DNA from: Cunninghamella blakesleeana
Lineage: Eukaryota; Mucoromycota; Mucoromycetes; Mucorales; Cunninghamellaceae
NCBI GenBank assembly: GCA_017871115.1
Contig: JAFCIZ010000006.1
Coordinates: forward strand, 1,426,001 to 1,490,000
DNA length: 64,000 nt
Reading direction: 5' to 3'
Below the pieces are notes generated by a model that saw only the letters and a list, made by a program, of their open reading frames with translations, was not told where the DNA came from and searched no databases. This document shows, piece after piece, positions 36,301 to 51,100 of this stretch (position 1 is the first letter of the stretch; each line of letters starts with the position of its first letter). The translations under genes were made by a program, and so were the position numbers.

Positions 36301-36427
36301 AATTATAGGCAAACATACTAGGCGCTACTGAGCGACAAAAGAATACCTTTTTTTTAGGTGAGATTGAAGCATAATATCGCTGTGGTGTTGTACAAAAGGC
36401 TTTATAAAATATATTTTTGATTGGCAT
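33353..36427 (-). CDS. MDM31: Mitochondrial inner-membrane protein Mdm31/Mdm32
   Basis: Mdm31 and Mdm32 are inner-membrane proteins needed for normal mitochondrial shape, distribution and lipid homeostasis. Exons 36427-35410, 35245-34543, 34434-34167 and 34063-33353 encode 899 residues, longer than yeast Mdm31 because of a Ser/Thr-rich N-terminal extension. The start MPIKNIFYKAFCTTPQRYYA is basic and lacks acidic residues, as expected for a presequence. An internal Met at codon 246 (MARWIHTSS) could be an alternative start. RPWTLNDITALFSWLFLGHT begins the membrane segment, followed by GATVVFDSAIVPNWKDGKIR, RFRKQWLFYDLLCATSIVGAFDKCLFSVH and SRLRIDGVPIDHI. It ends GFWSHLYGNYF. The core family match is clear; only the true N-terminus is uncertain. 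Confidence 0.92.
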
Positions 36428-37462
36428 AGGTCCATAAATAAATTATATATATATATATATGTTGTTGCTGGTTAATTAATGGATTGACTTATATATACAT
36501 TTATATGATAAATAAAAGGATCCTTTTTTTCTTTTTTTCAATATAGAAAGTGACAAATAATTTTATAAAAGAAGGGATATAATTATAAAAAAGATCCGTT
36601 TTTATAAATATAAAAATGAAAGATCTATTAAATATATATATATATATATATCTATTTTTTTTTAAAAAAAAAAAAAGTAATATCAACTAATCAAAATATC
36701 GCGCTCCTATATAAACCTTTCAATTGAATGAATATCAATTGAAGAATAAATATTAATAAATTAGATATATATATATATATATATTGGATAAATATAAAAA
36801 AAAATATTTTATAAAAGAAAAAGAGGTTAAAAAAAAACAATGGCGGCCGTAAAATATAAAAATTTCCCGGAAAAGCGGCCTTTAAAAAATAAAAATATAA
36901 ACAGGTTGACTATTTACGTAGTCTTTTTATAAATATAGGAATAGATAACCTATTTACATTTTACGTATCTCTAATTTCACCTTCTTTAATTTATTGAATA
37001 AATTCACAATGGAAATTTATAATATTTTTATATTTTATCAAATTTATTTTAAGATTCTATAGAATAGGATATATAATTTTTTTAGTTGGAATGTGCGCTA
37101 CCATATATGGAAAAGCTTATTTTTCTTTGCATAGTTAGAACCTAGGTGATACTTTTTGAAGTATATAATTGTAGTAATATGATGACATTAAGCCACATTA
37201 TTATTATTTTTATAAATTCCTATTTTTTAAAAAATAATAGAAAATATTCATATATAAATAAATCAATTATGTAAAAAGCACAACGTTTTTATGCATACGA
37301 AATAATTAAAATAAAAAATAAAAAAATAAAAACTAGTTTATGTATTTAATTTACCATTTTTAATTTATTTATATATCAAAATCAAAAAATATACAATATA
37401 AAAATAACACAATAAAATCAAAAAAGTTACATAACCGTATATTATTAATACTAATACATCCA
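36428..37462. other. Intergenic region between tandem MDM31 and Cyk3-like gene
   Basis: Mostly AT-rich, with a T(n)A(n) palindrome at about 36653-36675. A GC island at 36840-36886 contains GGCGGCC, TTTCCCGGAAA and GCGGCC, about 410-460 bp upstream of the MDM31 start. No gene was recognised. Confidence 0.5.
36840..36886 (-). promoter_or_regulatory. GC island with inverted GCGGCC/GGCCGC elements
   Basis: GGCGGCCG and GCGGCC flank TTTCCCGGAAA, a near-perfect palindrome, in an otherwise AT-only stretch. It probably belongs to the MDM31 promoter. The binding factor is unknown. Confidence 0.4.
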
Positions 37463-40400
37463 TTATTGGCCTTTACATTCCCAAGTAGCGATTGAAGACC
37501 ATCCCCCGGCATGATGTAAAAGATAAATCAATGACCATTTTCCAATTTCCGAAATTGTAATACTGCCATCATAACTATGTTCTTGAGGATAAGACATCAA
37601 CTTATATAACTTCCCATTTGGACTTCGAATTGCCAACTTATGATGTGTATCTCCACCACGAATTAAGAAGTTATAAGTTTGTAAAGGGTATAAATGATAG
37701 CATTGAGGTTCCTGGACATAAAATTCATATTTACATGGATGTAATTGAACAAATTCAAAAGATGATTTCATATTATCTGATGATGATGTAGAATGATAAT
37801 GTTGATGATGTGTTAATTGAAAACAGAGAGCTAATCTTGGTGTTTCCATTAAAGGGGACAGTGTTAATGAAGAAGAAGGTGGCGAGGAAGAAGTAGCCGA
37901 AGAAGGAGGCAACGATGATGTTGTTATAGTTGTTGCTGCTGTTGTTGTTGTTGTAGACGTCGATGACGATAGAGGCATCGAAGTTGTTGATGATTTAGTA
38001 TTGTTAGTATAGATTTTTAACCAACCATGGGAATAACCAGCAGGAAGAACAGCTTTGATTTTATATATACGTTCAGATTCACCATTTTCTAAAGTAATTG
38101 TACGGCATTGGGCTAATGCCCGGATCATACCATTATTAATATTACTATTGCCATTACTATTATTATCATTATTATTTTGATGAGAATCTACTTCAACGTA
38201 AGCATAACATATTACATTAAAGTCCACTCTAAAAGATAAATGGCATACTTGATCGTCCACCATAGATATAGCAAAAGGATCATATCTAATAAATTGAATA
38301 TGATGTAAGAAAAAGGAAGACCAAACATAAGGTAATGCGAAAAAAGTAGATAAATTAATTCTTGGCTCTAAAAACTGATCTTCATATTCTTGAGGATAAT
38401 GAGTAAATATCATATCTTTAGGTTTCGTTAAGAACCAATGACTCTCTATCTTGTTATGGTTTTGAGGTTGAGAGGGCGAAGCTAGCCAACAGTCAACGAA
38501 TCGATATTCTCCTTCCACTTTAACACAACACCAAGCATGATTTTGAATTAATGTTAATGAATCATCATCGTATTGATCGTCCTGGGAATCCATGGTTGCT
38601 GATTTAATCGAATCTTTTGGAGCTACATAAAAATATATATTAAAAGAAATTGAAACCAGATTAAAAAAATATTGTGAGATACTATTTATTATTATTATAA
38701 CCATTTATCCTTTTTATACTTTTTTCTAAAAAATAATATAAAAAAAATAACAATAGTATTTTTTCTTTACCTCTTAAATAACCATAAACAACTTTTGCAT
38801 CTTGAAATCCAGCAGCAGTGGCCATATCACAAAAAAGATTTGCCATGCCTATAGATGAAGTACAAGTACGATTTAATAAAACTTGATGAGCAGATTCAGA
38901 AAGTAGCCAATCATCAAATGATTCTACATCTCCACCACCTTCGGGTAACAAACCATCACCATGCAAAACATCAATACTAGGCATATCCAATTCTTCTGTA
39001 TTATCTTGTAAAGAGGAAGTACTATGACGATGACTGAGACGTCGCCTTAGTGATAGTTTTTTACCACCACTTCTGTTATTATTATTACTATTACTTTTGT
39101 TATTAGTAATTGTTTCAGTAGATAAATTATTTTGATCAGTGGAATTATTTTGATGATAATGAAAATGATCTTCATGTACTCTTTGATCTATAATACTAAT
39201 ATTTTGAAGAATCCATGTAAATATAATACGTAATCGATACAAGTCTCGTCGATAAGGTCTAACCAAGAACTTTTGTGTAAGTATTTTTGGTGTTAAAGAT
39301 GGTCCTCTTTGCTGAACACTTGTTGCATAGATATCCATTTGTGTAAAATCATGTTCATTAAAATGAAGTCCTGGCTGATCAACAATATTCCAAGATTGAC
39401 TATTAAAAAAATTATAATAATAATAAAATAAAATGAGTAATTTATTTAATGAATATTTATTTATTTACATCTGTATTGTTATATTTATTACCTTATCATA
39501 TAAAAAGGATTATCCATAATACCATTTTCTGGATCTTCAAGAAATGCATCATTAAAAAAAGAAATTTCATCTGTTGGTGTCATAGGGCGTGCAACACTCC
39601 ATTGATATTCAACTACATGCCTATCCTTACAAGCTTCATCCAATTTACTTTTTTGAGGTAATAATAAGCCACGAATACGTTTACTAAGTGTACGTTTTAC
39701 AGGTAAAATATCTTTTTCTGTCCTCGGATTCCAAAATGATGATGTTAAAGTTGGGTTTTTCTTGTCACTTTTATTATTATTTTTATTATAATGATCATCG
39801 CTATTGTTATTTGCATTATCAATTACATCGTTAGTTGATGAGAAAGAATTATTATTATTATTATTATTACTATTAGGTTGAATTTCATTTATTCTTTTAA
39901 TACATGGTTTAGCTGAATGGACTCTTCTTAATTTTGGCGTTGAAGCACGTTGTTGAATATATGGATAATTTATTTCTGTATGAGATAGCGGTGTTGATGG
40001 ATGACAGTCGCCTTGAGAATATCTTCTTGGTAGTCTTTCAGTAGAGGAAGAAGTTTGTGATTCATAATCATTATTAAAAGAATAACGTGAACGTGTACTC
40101 AAACTACCAATGGATGATGACGATAAGGAAGATGATTTTTTATGACCTTTTGATGCTGCTATTTTTTTATTAGTATGCTTTGAATTATAACCATGAGAAG
40201 ACGATAGTGACGAAGTAGGTGTAGTTGGTTTTATATATTCATAACTACTCTTTTTACTAATATTACTAGTGCTATTATTATTATTATTATTATTCAATTG
40301 GTAATGCTGAGATTCTAATGAAGAAGACTGTGTGGTAGATGTTGTTGTTGAGCTACTTTCATATAATAAAGAGGGCGGAGTTGATGATAAAGGCGATCTT

Positions 40401-41434
40401 AATAATAATCCATCATGTTGACCGGATACTTTCCATTGTGATTTTTTACTTGGTGAACGAGAATTTTGTGACAAATCTACTATATAGAAAATAATAAGAA
40501 TATAAATATTATTTATTAGTATTTAATTAATCATTAATTATAATTCTATATTTTTATATTACTTACTATTATTATTGTTATTATTACTATTTTGTTGTAA
40601 GGAAGAATTGAACGAATTATAATCCATAATGAGGTTAGGCACAGAAGTTGATTTTTTACTTTTTTGTTGGAGAATTGGTATTGGTTTTCTTTGGACACGT
40701 ATTTGATCAACAGGCTGTATACTTTTATTTTCCAGTATAACTGCATTATTATTAGTTGTTACTGGTATAGATCTTGGTTTATTATATGATTGAGTGTTTA
40801 TAGATAGAGGTTTTTTCCCTTTCATTTTGTTAGTATTATCATATTTACTTGGGCCAGAGTTATTGTTTTTTGTATATTGAATAGTGTTCATATTATTGGC
40901 AATTTTCCCAGTGATATTCTTTTCATATTGGTAATTATTCGAGCTTATTGTTTTCAAAATAGGCTTATTTTTATTCTGAGGTATACGGTATTCTTCATTT
41001 ATTAATGTAGTTGTTGTTATATGAGAGCGTTGTTCCATATTTTTTTGTTTATGGTGTGCTATTTTATCAAAGTTAGAATAATGGTTTGCGTTGCTTGAAT
41101 AAAGGTGCTGAGAATTATCAGGAAAAGAAATACCTTGTACATATGGAAATGAAGTGGACGATTTATTTTTTACTTGCTTATACCTGCTGTTTTTCTTTGA
41201 AGTGTTATGTATTGGGTGCTGTTGCGGTAAAATTTTGTTTATTGGTAAAATCATATCATTATTATTACTATTATTATTATAAGTGTTCCTGGTTTTAGGC
41301 GTGTTTGTTGACCAAGAAGGACGTAATGGTAGTGGGTACTGAATATTATTATTATTATTATTATTATTTCTGTATAATGAATGAGGTTGGTATAGTAACT
41401 CGGAAGGAACTGAGTGTGTATATCTAATATCCAT
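37463..41434 (-). CDS. CYK3: Cyk3-like cytokinesis protein with transglutaminase-like domain
   Basis: Cyk3 acts at the division site in septum formation in yeasts; here a role in septation is inferred. Exons 41434-40567, 40479-39492, 39399-38771 and 38622-37463 encode 1,214 residues. The first about 620 residues are Asn/Ser-rich and low-complexity, and I see no SH3 domain there. The transglutaminase-like domain includes YRLRIIFTWILQNI, TCTSSIGMANLFCDMATAAGF and NHAWCCVKVEGEYRFVDCWLA, so the His and Asp of the triad are present. In the expected cysteine position (four before the Ala of GMA) a serine is seen, so it is probably inactive, as known for Cyk3. Beta-rich C-terminal domains follow. 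An upstream in-frame ATG at 41572 adds only a hydrophobic stretch and is not preferred. Confidence 0.8.
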
Positions 41435-41830
41435 TTTTTCTTTTTTGTTATCTAATAATAATAATAATAATAATGAAAACAAAATAAAAACAATACTTAA
41501 AAAATAAAAAGTTGAAAAAGGAAAGAGAGGGTTAAAAAAAAGGAAAGTGTGAATTGAATTATAAAAGTGCATAAACTGAGTTTTAAAAATATTTCCTTTT
41601 TTGTAGTTGTTATTTTTCCAAATTCGCTTTTAGTATTTTTTGATCACAATGAAATTTTATTTATTATTATTAGTGGTGCAATAAATAATGAATTGAAAAT
41701 AAAGGTATAATAATACAAGGATTAAAAATATATATATATAAAATTTAAAATGTACACATAAAATAAATAAATAAATAAAACAAAATTATATATAAATATA
41801 TGAATAAATATTATTATGTCATTATTGTAC
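41435..41830. other. Spacer between Cyk3-like gene and calcineurin A
   Basis: AT-rich, containing the Cyk3 promoter and the CNA1 3' end. It has a CTGAGTTTTAAAAA element near 41576-41589 and pyrimidine-rich coding-strand tracts. No gene was recognised. Confidence 0.5.
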
Positions 41831-44482
<2,652 letters not shown>

Positions 44483-44965
44483 ATTTTTATGAATTGATAA
44501 TCTATTTTAAGTTTACAAACAAATAAATAAGTAAAAATAAGTAATAAAAGGCAAAGAGAAGTGAAAAAAAAAATCGGAGTTTTTCAAAGTTAAAAAAAAT
44601 TTTAAACCCTATAATATTAAAATAATTATATATATAAATAAGGTAAATAGATATTTAAATAAAACGTAGATATATAAGTATATGAATTCAAAATATATTA
44701 GTATAAATAAGTTATTGATTATTATATATATAAAAAGTTAATTTAACTTAGCATTAATAAAGGTGAAGTGTTACTATATATAAATAAAATCAATATAAAA
44801 TGCTTTTTTGTAATCAAGTATATATTATCTGATAAAAATGCACGTGAGTATGATTTTATTTTATTTTATAAACCGCATATTTTTTTTTTTTCTCCTTGTT
44901 TTAAATTTTTTCTTTCTTTCTTTTGATATTTTCTTTAGAAAAAAGTATAAATATAATAATTCATA
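44483..44965. other. Divergent promoter region CNA1 / acyltransferase
   Basis: A 483-bp AT-rich region. AATCGGAGTTTTTC lies near 44572-44585 and AAACCGCATA near 44870-44879. A pyrimidine-rich tract precedes the acyltransferase start. No gene was recognised. Confidence 0.5.
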
Positions 44966-45825
44966 ATGACATTAGAAGCTTATGATGCTATTAAAGCATC
45001 TTTTAATTTGATAACGAAGATCTTTTTCCGTGAAGTCCGTACAAGTGGTACGCATAATATACCCGAAGGTCCTTCTATTTTAATTGTAGCACCACATGCT
45101 AATCAATTTGTAAGGAATACCGAAAACCTTTAATAATATTATTATATGTTTATATATGAAAGCAGTTTACTAATTAGTTTATAAATATAAAATAGATTGA
45201 TCCTGGTATGGTTCTTATCTCAAGCCCTATAAAGTTTTCTCCTCTTATGGCTCAGACTTCTTTTAAGCGTAAGCTTATTGGAACTGTGGCTCGTTGGTTA
45301 AAGTCAAGTAAGAATATATTAATAATCACTTAGATATTCATTAAATTATTTGATAAAAAGTAATGATAATGAAATAAATTTGATAAAAGTATGTGGTATT
45401 TATTTTATTTCTATCATTATTATTTTTTTGATCTAGTCCCTGTTATTCGACCACAAGATTTAGCAACTAAAGGATCTGGAACAGTGTATTATATTGAAGG
45501 AGATGATGATTTTATTATAAAAGGAAAAAATACTCGATTTACTCAAGAAGTTGGCCAACGTGATACATTAGCACTCAGCAAAACTGTGCAGCTTATGGTT
45601 GATAGTGTAATATCGGATACAGAAATTAAGCTTAAATCACCCCTCACTGAAGAAGCACGCCATTTATTATCAACCTATTTGGATGATGGTATGACATATA
45701 AGGTTATTCCCCATGTAGATCAAGGTCAACTTTATGAAAAAGTGCATGAACGACTAAATAACGGTGGTTCTATTGTTATCTTTCCTGAAGGTGGTAGCCA
45801 TGACCGTTCTGAATTACTTCCATTA

Positions 45826-45864
<39 letters not shown>

Positions 45865-47336
45865 GTAGATATGAAAAAAAATTGAAAGGAATAGAAAAAT
45901 GAACTAATTATATATATGTTGTTGTTTTTTATTTATTTATTTTGAAAAGCTGGGTTCGCTATTATGGCTCTTGGTGCTATGGCTGAAAATGAAAATCTCG
46001 ATGTTAAGATTATCCCAGTGGGTAAGTATTCTTTAAATTTATTATTTTTTTAAAATAAAATAGATGAGGCATATGTATTTATCTGTATATTTTTAGGATT
46101 AAATTATTTCCACCCACATAGATTCAGATCTCGTGCTGTTGTATCTTATGGCAATCCTATCACAATCGATAAAAGCCTTGTGGAAAAATATAAACAAGGA
46201 GGAGCAGCAAAACGCGAAGCAATAGCAACACTTTTAAACGATGGTTATGATGGCTTAAAATCAGTGACAACAAATGCCCCCGATTATGATACCCTTATGG
46301 TAAAAATGAAAAAATATAAATATTTATACATCTTTTCAGTTTTATTTTTTTATTAGTTATGATAGTAATAATTAGAGAAAATACTAAAAATAGAAATTAT
46401 CGTTATTTTTTATTATAGATTTTAGCTGCAGCAAGACGACTTTATAAACCTGCCGCAACACATAAATTAAGAATAGATCAAGTGGTAGATTTAAATCGAA
46501 GATTTTTATTAGGCTATAAACATTTTAAAGATGATCCTCAATATAAAGAATTGGAAAACAAGGTGAAGGCGTATAATAATCAATTAAAATACTTTGGTAT
46601 CAGTGATCATCAAGTAGAAAGAACAAAAACTACATTATTATCAGCAGCACCTATTTTAATCAATCGCTTGACCAGACTCTTCTTTTTAGCCATTCTTGGA
46701 TTTCCAGCCCTTATTGCCAATGTACCTATCTTAATTCTTGCACGCATCATTACCCTTAAAAAGCAAAAGGAAGCTTTAGCAGGGTCATCCGTTAAAATTG
46801 CAGCTCGTGATGTATTAGCAACATGGAAAGTGATTGTGGCTTTAGTATTTACACCTATTCTTTATGGATTTTATTCATCTATTTTATTCCTTTATTTATG
46901 GCGCTTTGGTCAATATGGTATCAAATCAAGCTTTTGGTGGTCCGTGGGTTCTTTTGTTATACAGCCTTTCTTTGCTTATTTAGGTGTTCGTCTTACAGAA
47001 ACGGGTTTTGAATTAGTCAAGTCACTTCAGCCTTTAATTGTTGCTTTAAGTCAACCAGATGCTGCTGCTAACCTTCGTGAAATGAGAGAAAAGTTATCAA
47101 ATGATATTACTGATTTTGTGAATGAAAATGGACCTACGGTGCTGGACGACTTTGACCCTAATAAATTTGACCATTTGGAGTTAAAAAAGAAAGCTGCTGA
47201 GGGCTGGAAATGGAATGGTGTCTTTAAATCAAAGAAAGGGGAAATAATACAACAATGGTTTGATGATAGCTCTTTATTCAATTTTAACTCTTCAACAACT
47301 AAAGAACAAATAGCTCATTCTTCTGATGAAGAATAA
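44966..47336 (+). CDS. Glycerol-3-phosphate / DHAP acyltransferase (Gpt2/Sct1 type)
   Basis: It makes lysophosphatidic acid (or acyl-DHAP) at the ER, the first step of phospholipid and triacylglycerol synthesis. Exons 44966-45109, 45196-45307, 45437-45829, 45950-46021, 46097-46299 and 46419-47336 give 613 residues, somewhat shorter than the yeast proteins (about 740-760). Acyltransferase motif I HANQFIDP spans the first splice junction. Motif III is VIFPEGGSHDR, with the following IIPVGLNYFHPHRFRSR. The region between, with the EGDDDFIIKGKNTRFT insert, is typical of Gpt2/Sct1. C-terminal hydrophobic helices (FFLAILGFPALIANVPILIL and VIVALVFTPILYGFYSSILF) anchor it. The yeast Ser-rich C-terminal tail is nearly absent. 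Confidence 0.93.
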
Positions 47337-48132
47337 ATAAATAAATAATAAATATTAATATAACTATAGTATTAATTATAATAATAATAATAAATAATAA
47401 TAATAATAATAATAATATTAAGTTACAATAATAATAAATTTATCATTTGATTAGTATATCAATATCACCCACTAGTTGATTTTTAATATTTATTTATAAT
47501 AATTTATACTTTTTGATCATTTTAAGGTTATATATAAAAAAATTGATCGATTTTTTGAATGTCCGCGTTTTTCTTTTTTAAAGATTGTCGCTCTTTTTTT
47601 TTTTTTCATATTTCTTTTTCTTTCTCTTTTTCCTTCTCTCTCTTTTTATGCACTCAACCCCTTAAAGAATACTTGAACATATTTATTAAGGGCAGAGGGC
47701 ACCATTGTTATTTTATTTATTTTATTTTATTTTATTTTATTATTTTTTAAAAAAAACATATAGTTTATTTAAATTCTTTTAAAACAAACCATTTATTTGA
47801 ATCTATCTGAAACTTTTCGTTATTCCAGGTACATTTATTTTGTACTCTTTTCCACTGTATATATATACATATATATACAAATATAGATTTGTTACTCCAA
47901 CAACAGCTATTATTTTTAAACATCATCTTTAACAACAGACTATCATCCATTAACTTAAAAAGTCGCACACCATTTATTGTATCATCTTTGTATTTTATTC
48001 AATTTATATTTTCTCTAGAACATAACTAAATACATTACACTATTTTTTTTTTAATCTGTACAAGTAATTTGTTAATACGCCAATTCTAACAGAACGACAA
48101 GAAAATAAAAATAATCATAATAATAAACAATA
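47337..48132. other. Intergenic region acyltransferase to kinesin-3
   Basis: AAT microsatellite (47380-47415), pyrimidine-rich tracts and a short GC island GTCCGCG (47561-47567). No gene was recognised. Confidence 0.45.
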
Positions 48133-51100
48133 ATGAATAATAATATTAAAGTTGTCGTAAGAGTACGTCCACTAAATAAACGGGGTAAATAACAATAGCA
48201 ACTATAATATTATAATAATATAATAAAAAGTAATAATAGCCATATTTGTTAACTTGGATATACACATATATATTCCTTTTTTTTTTAAAAAAAAATTAAT
48301 AAAAATAATAATCAAATCATATTAGAATTGGCTCGCGGAGCTGTTAGTTTAATTGAAATGAAGGGCGATCAAACTATTATCTCAAAGCCTCCTGATCAAA
48401 GAACTGGTAAAGAAAGTGAAGACGTAAAGGCTTTTACCTTTGATAAATCATATTGGTCTGCCGATAAAAATGACGCAAATTATGCTGATCAGCAAATGGT
48501 TTATTCTGATTTGGGTGAAGAACTTTTAAATCATGCCTTTGATGGTTATAATTGTTGTATTTTTGCTTGTAAGTTTTACTTTTTATTTTCATTTTTTTAA
48601 AAAAAGTCAGTTAATATATAAATACAAAGGTTGTTTTATATATTAACCTATTTATTTATTTTTGACTATTAGATGGCCAAACTGGTGCTGGGAAATCTTA
48701 TTCTATGATGGGTTATGGTGAAGACAAAGGTATTATACCTAAGTGTTGTATGGAATTATTTAACCGTATTCAACAAAATGATGATCCCAATGTTACATAT
48801 GGTGCTGAAGTTTCTTATATTGAAATTTATAATGAAAAAGTTCATGATTTATTAAACCCAAAAAATAAAGGAAACCTTAAAGTACGTGAACATCCATCAA
48901 CTGGCCCATATGTTGAAGATTTATCAAGGCTAGTTGTTTCTTCTTTTGATGATATAAATCATTTAATGGATGAAGGCAATAAGGTATTTTATATATATAT
49001 AGTTCCACTTATTTTGTTTGTATACTCCTATTAACTTTTATTTATTACGGCTATGATTTTATTTTATATAAAGGCAAGAACTGTGGCAGCAACTAATATG
49101 AATGAAACTTCATCTAGATCTCACGCTGTGTTTACTGTTTTTCTTACTCAAAAACGACGTGATGAATTAACAAAACTTGAGACAGAAAAAGTAGCTCGAA
49201 TAAGGTGATTACTATTTTTAATTTTTTTTCTTTTAAATCTAGGTTATGAAACTAAATATTCTTTGTTCACGTTTTTTTTTTTAAAAAAAATAGTTTGGTC
49301 GATTTAGCTGGTAGTGAACGTGCAAACAGTACAGGTGCAACAGGTGCTCGTTTAAAAGAAGGTGCAAACATCAATCGATCTCTTACAACTTTAGGTAAAG
49401 TTATTGCTGGTTTAGCTGAACAGTCTATGGCAGACGGTCGTAAAGGTGGCAAAAAACAAAAAGAAGTTTTCGTACCTTATCGTGATTCTGTAAGGCAGAA
49501 ATAAATATATAACAATAGTTTGATTTGTCTTTTCTATGATCTGACTTTTAACCTCTTTTTCTTTCTTTTTATGATCTAGGTATTAACATGGCTTCTAAAA
49601 GATTCTTTGGGTGGAAATTCTAAAACAGCTATGGTAATTTAAATAATATATCTAAATACATTTAAATAAGGAAATAATAAAATAACTAAACCGATTAACG
49701 TTTTTCTATATATTTTATTTTACCATTTACTATAAAAAAATGTTTAGATTGCAGCAATATCTCCAGCAGATTATGATGAAACACTTAGCACATTACGTTA
49801 TGCAGATCAAGCAAAGAAGATCAAGAATAAAGCTGTTGTAAATGAAGATCCAAATGCAAAGATGATTCGTGAATTGAAAGAAGAATTAGAAGTCTTAAGA
49901 AATAGATTACACGTTTATGCACCAGATGTTGTAGAAGAACTTGCAGCAGCTAGCAGTCTTAAATTAAATAAAAATCCAAGTAGCGATTCTAAAAATCAAC
50001 CTACACCTTCAAAATCAATTTTAACAAATGGAAATCAAGAATTTGAATATGTAGATGCTAGTGGAAATAAAAAGAAAATTACGAAGACAGCAATTGTAGA
50101 CCAATTACAAAGCTCAGAAAAACTTTTAGCTAATTTAAATGAAACATGGGAAGATAAACTTAAAAAAACGGAATCCATCCAAAAAGAGCGTGAACGCGCT
50201 TTAGAAGAATTAGGAATTACTGTACACAAAGATAACGTTGGAGTCTATGCCCCTAAAAAAATGCCCCATTTGGTAAACCTTAATGAAGACCCACTTATGT
50301 CTGAGTGTCTCATGTATCAAATCAAACCTGGTATTACTCATGTTGGAAGGAATGAAGCGGAAATGCAAAAATCCTCTCATAATAATCAAAATAAAAATGG
50401 AAAAGAGTTTTCGACTATTACACTTGGTGGCACTAAAATCGATGATGACCATTGTTGGTTTGATAATGTAGATGGCATCGTAACACTACATCCAAATAAA
50501 GATTCTTTAGTGATGGTCAATGGTATGCGTATATCAGAACCTCGACAATTGCATAGTGGATATCGTATTATTTTAGGTGATTTCCATATCTTTCGTTTTA
50601 ATCATCCTGAAGAAGTTCGCCGTGAACGTGAAAAGGCTGCGTCCATGTTAATATCTACTACAGACTGTCAACAACCTTCACCATTAGAAATTGATACAAA
50701 TATTCCTCAAATGGATTCACCTACAACATTAACAAGCGGACCTACAACACTTGGCGGTAGTACTGAATTAATGGATTGGAACTTTGCAAGATTGGAAGCT
50801 GTACGAAATTATTATTCAAAAGAAGGCAATTTTAATGATATGGAAGATGAAGAATTGGAAAAACTTTTTGATGAAGTAACAAAAATTCGTAAATCAAGAA
50901 GAAATACTCGATGTGGTAGTTTGATTAGCTTCGATGATTTTTCAACTCATTCTTCAACAGATTTAGATACAACTACTAGCACTTTAATTAATCAAAATAA
51001 CAATAATAATAATAATATTACTGAACAATCTCAGTATGAAGAAAAAATTATGGTTGAAAAAGAGCGACTCAAAAAAGAATTAAATGAACAAAAGCAATTT

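Noticed and set aside
41435..41572. Upstream in-frame ATG for the Cyk3-like gene (41572)
   Set aside because: It would add a Leu/Phe run translated from a CT-rich promoter tract; the ATG at 41434 begins the polar N-terminus.
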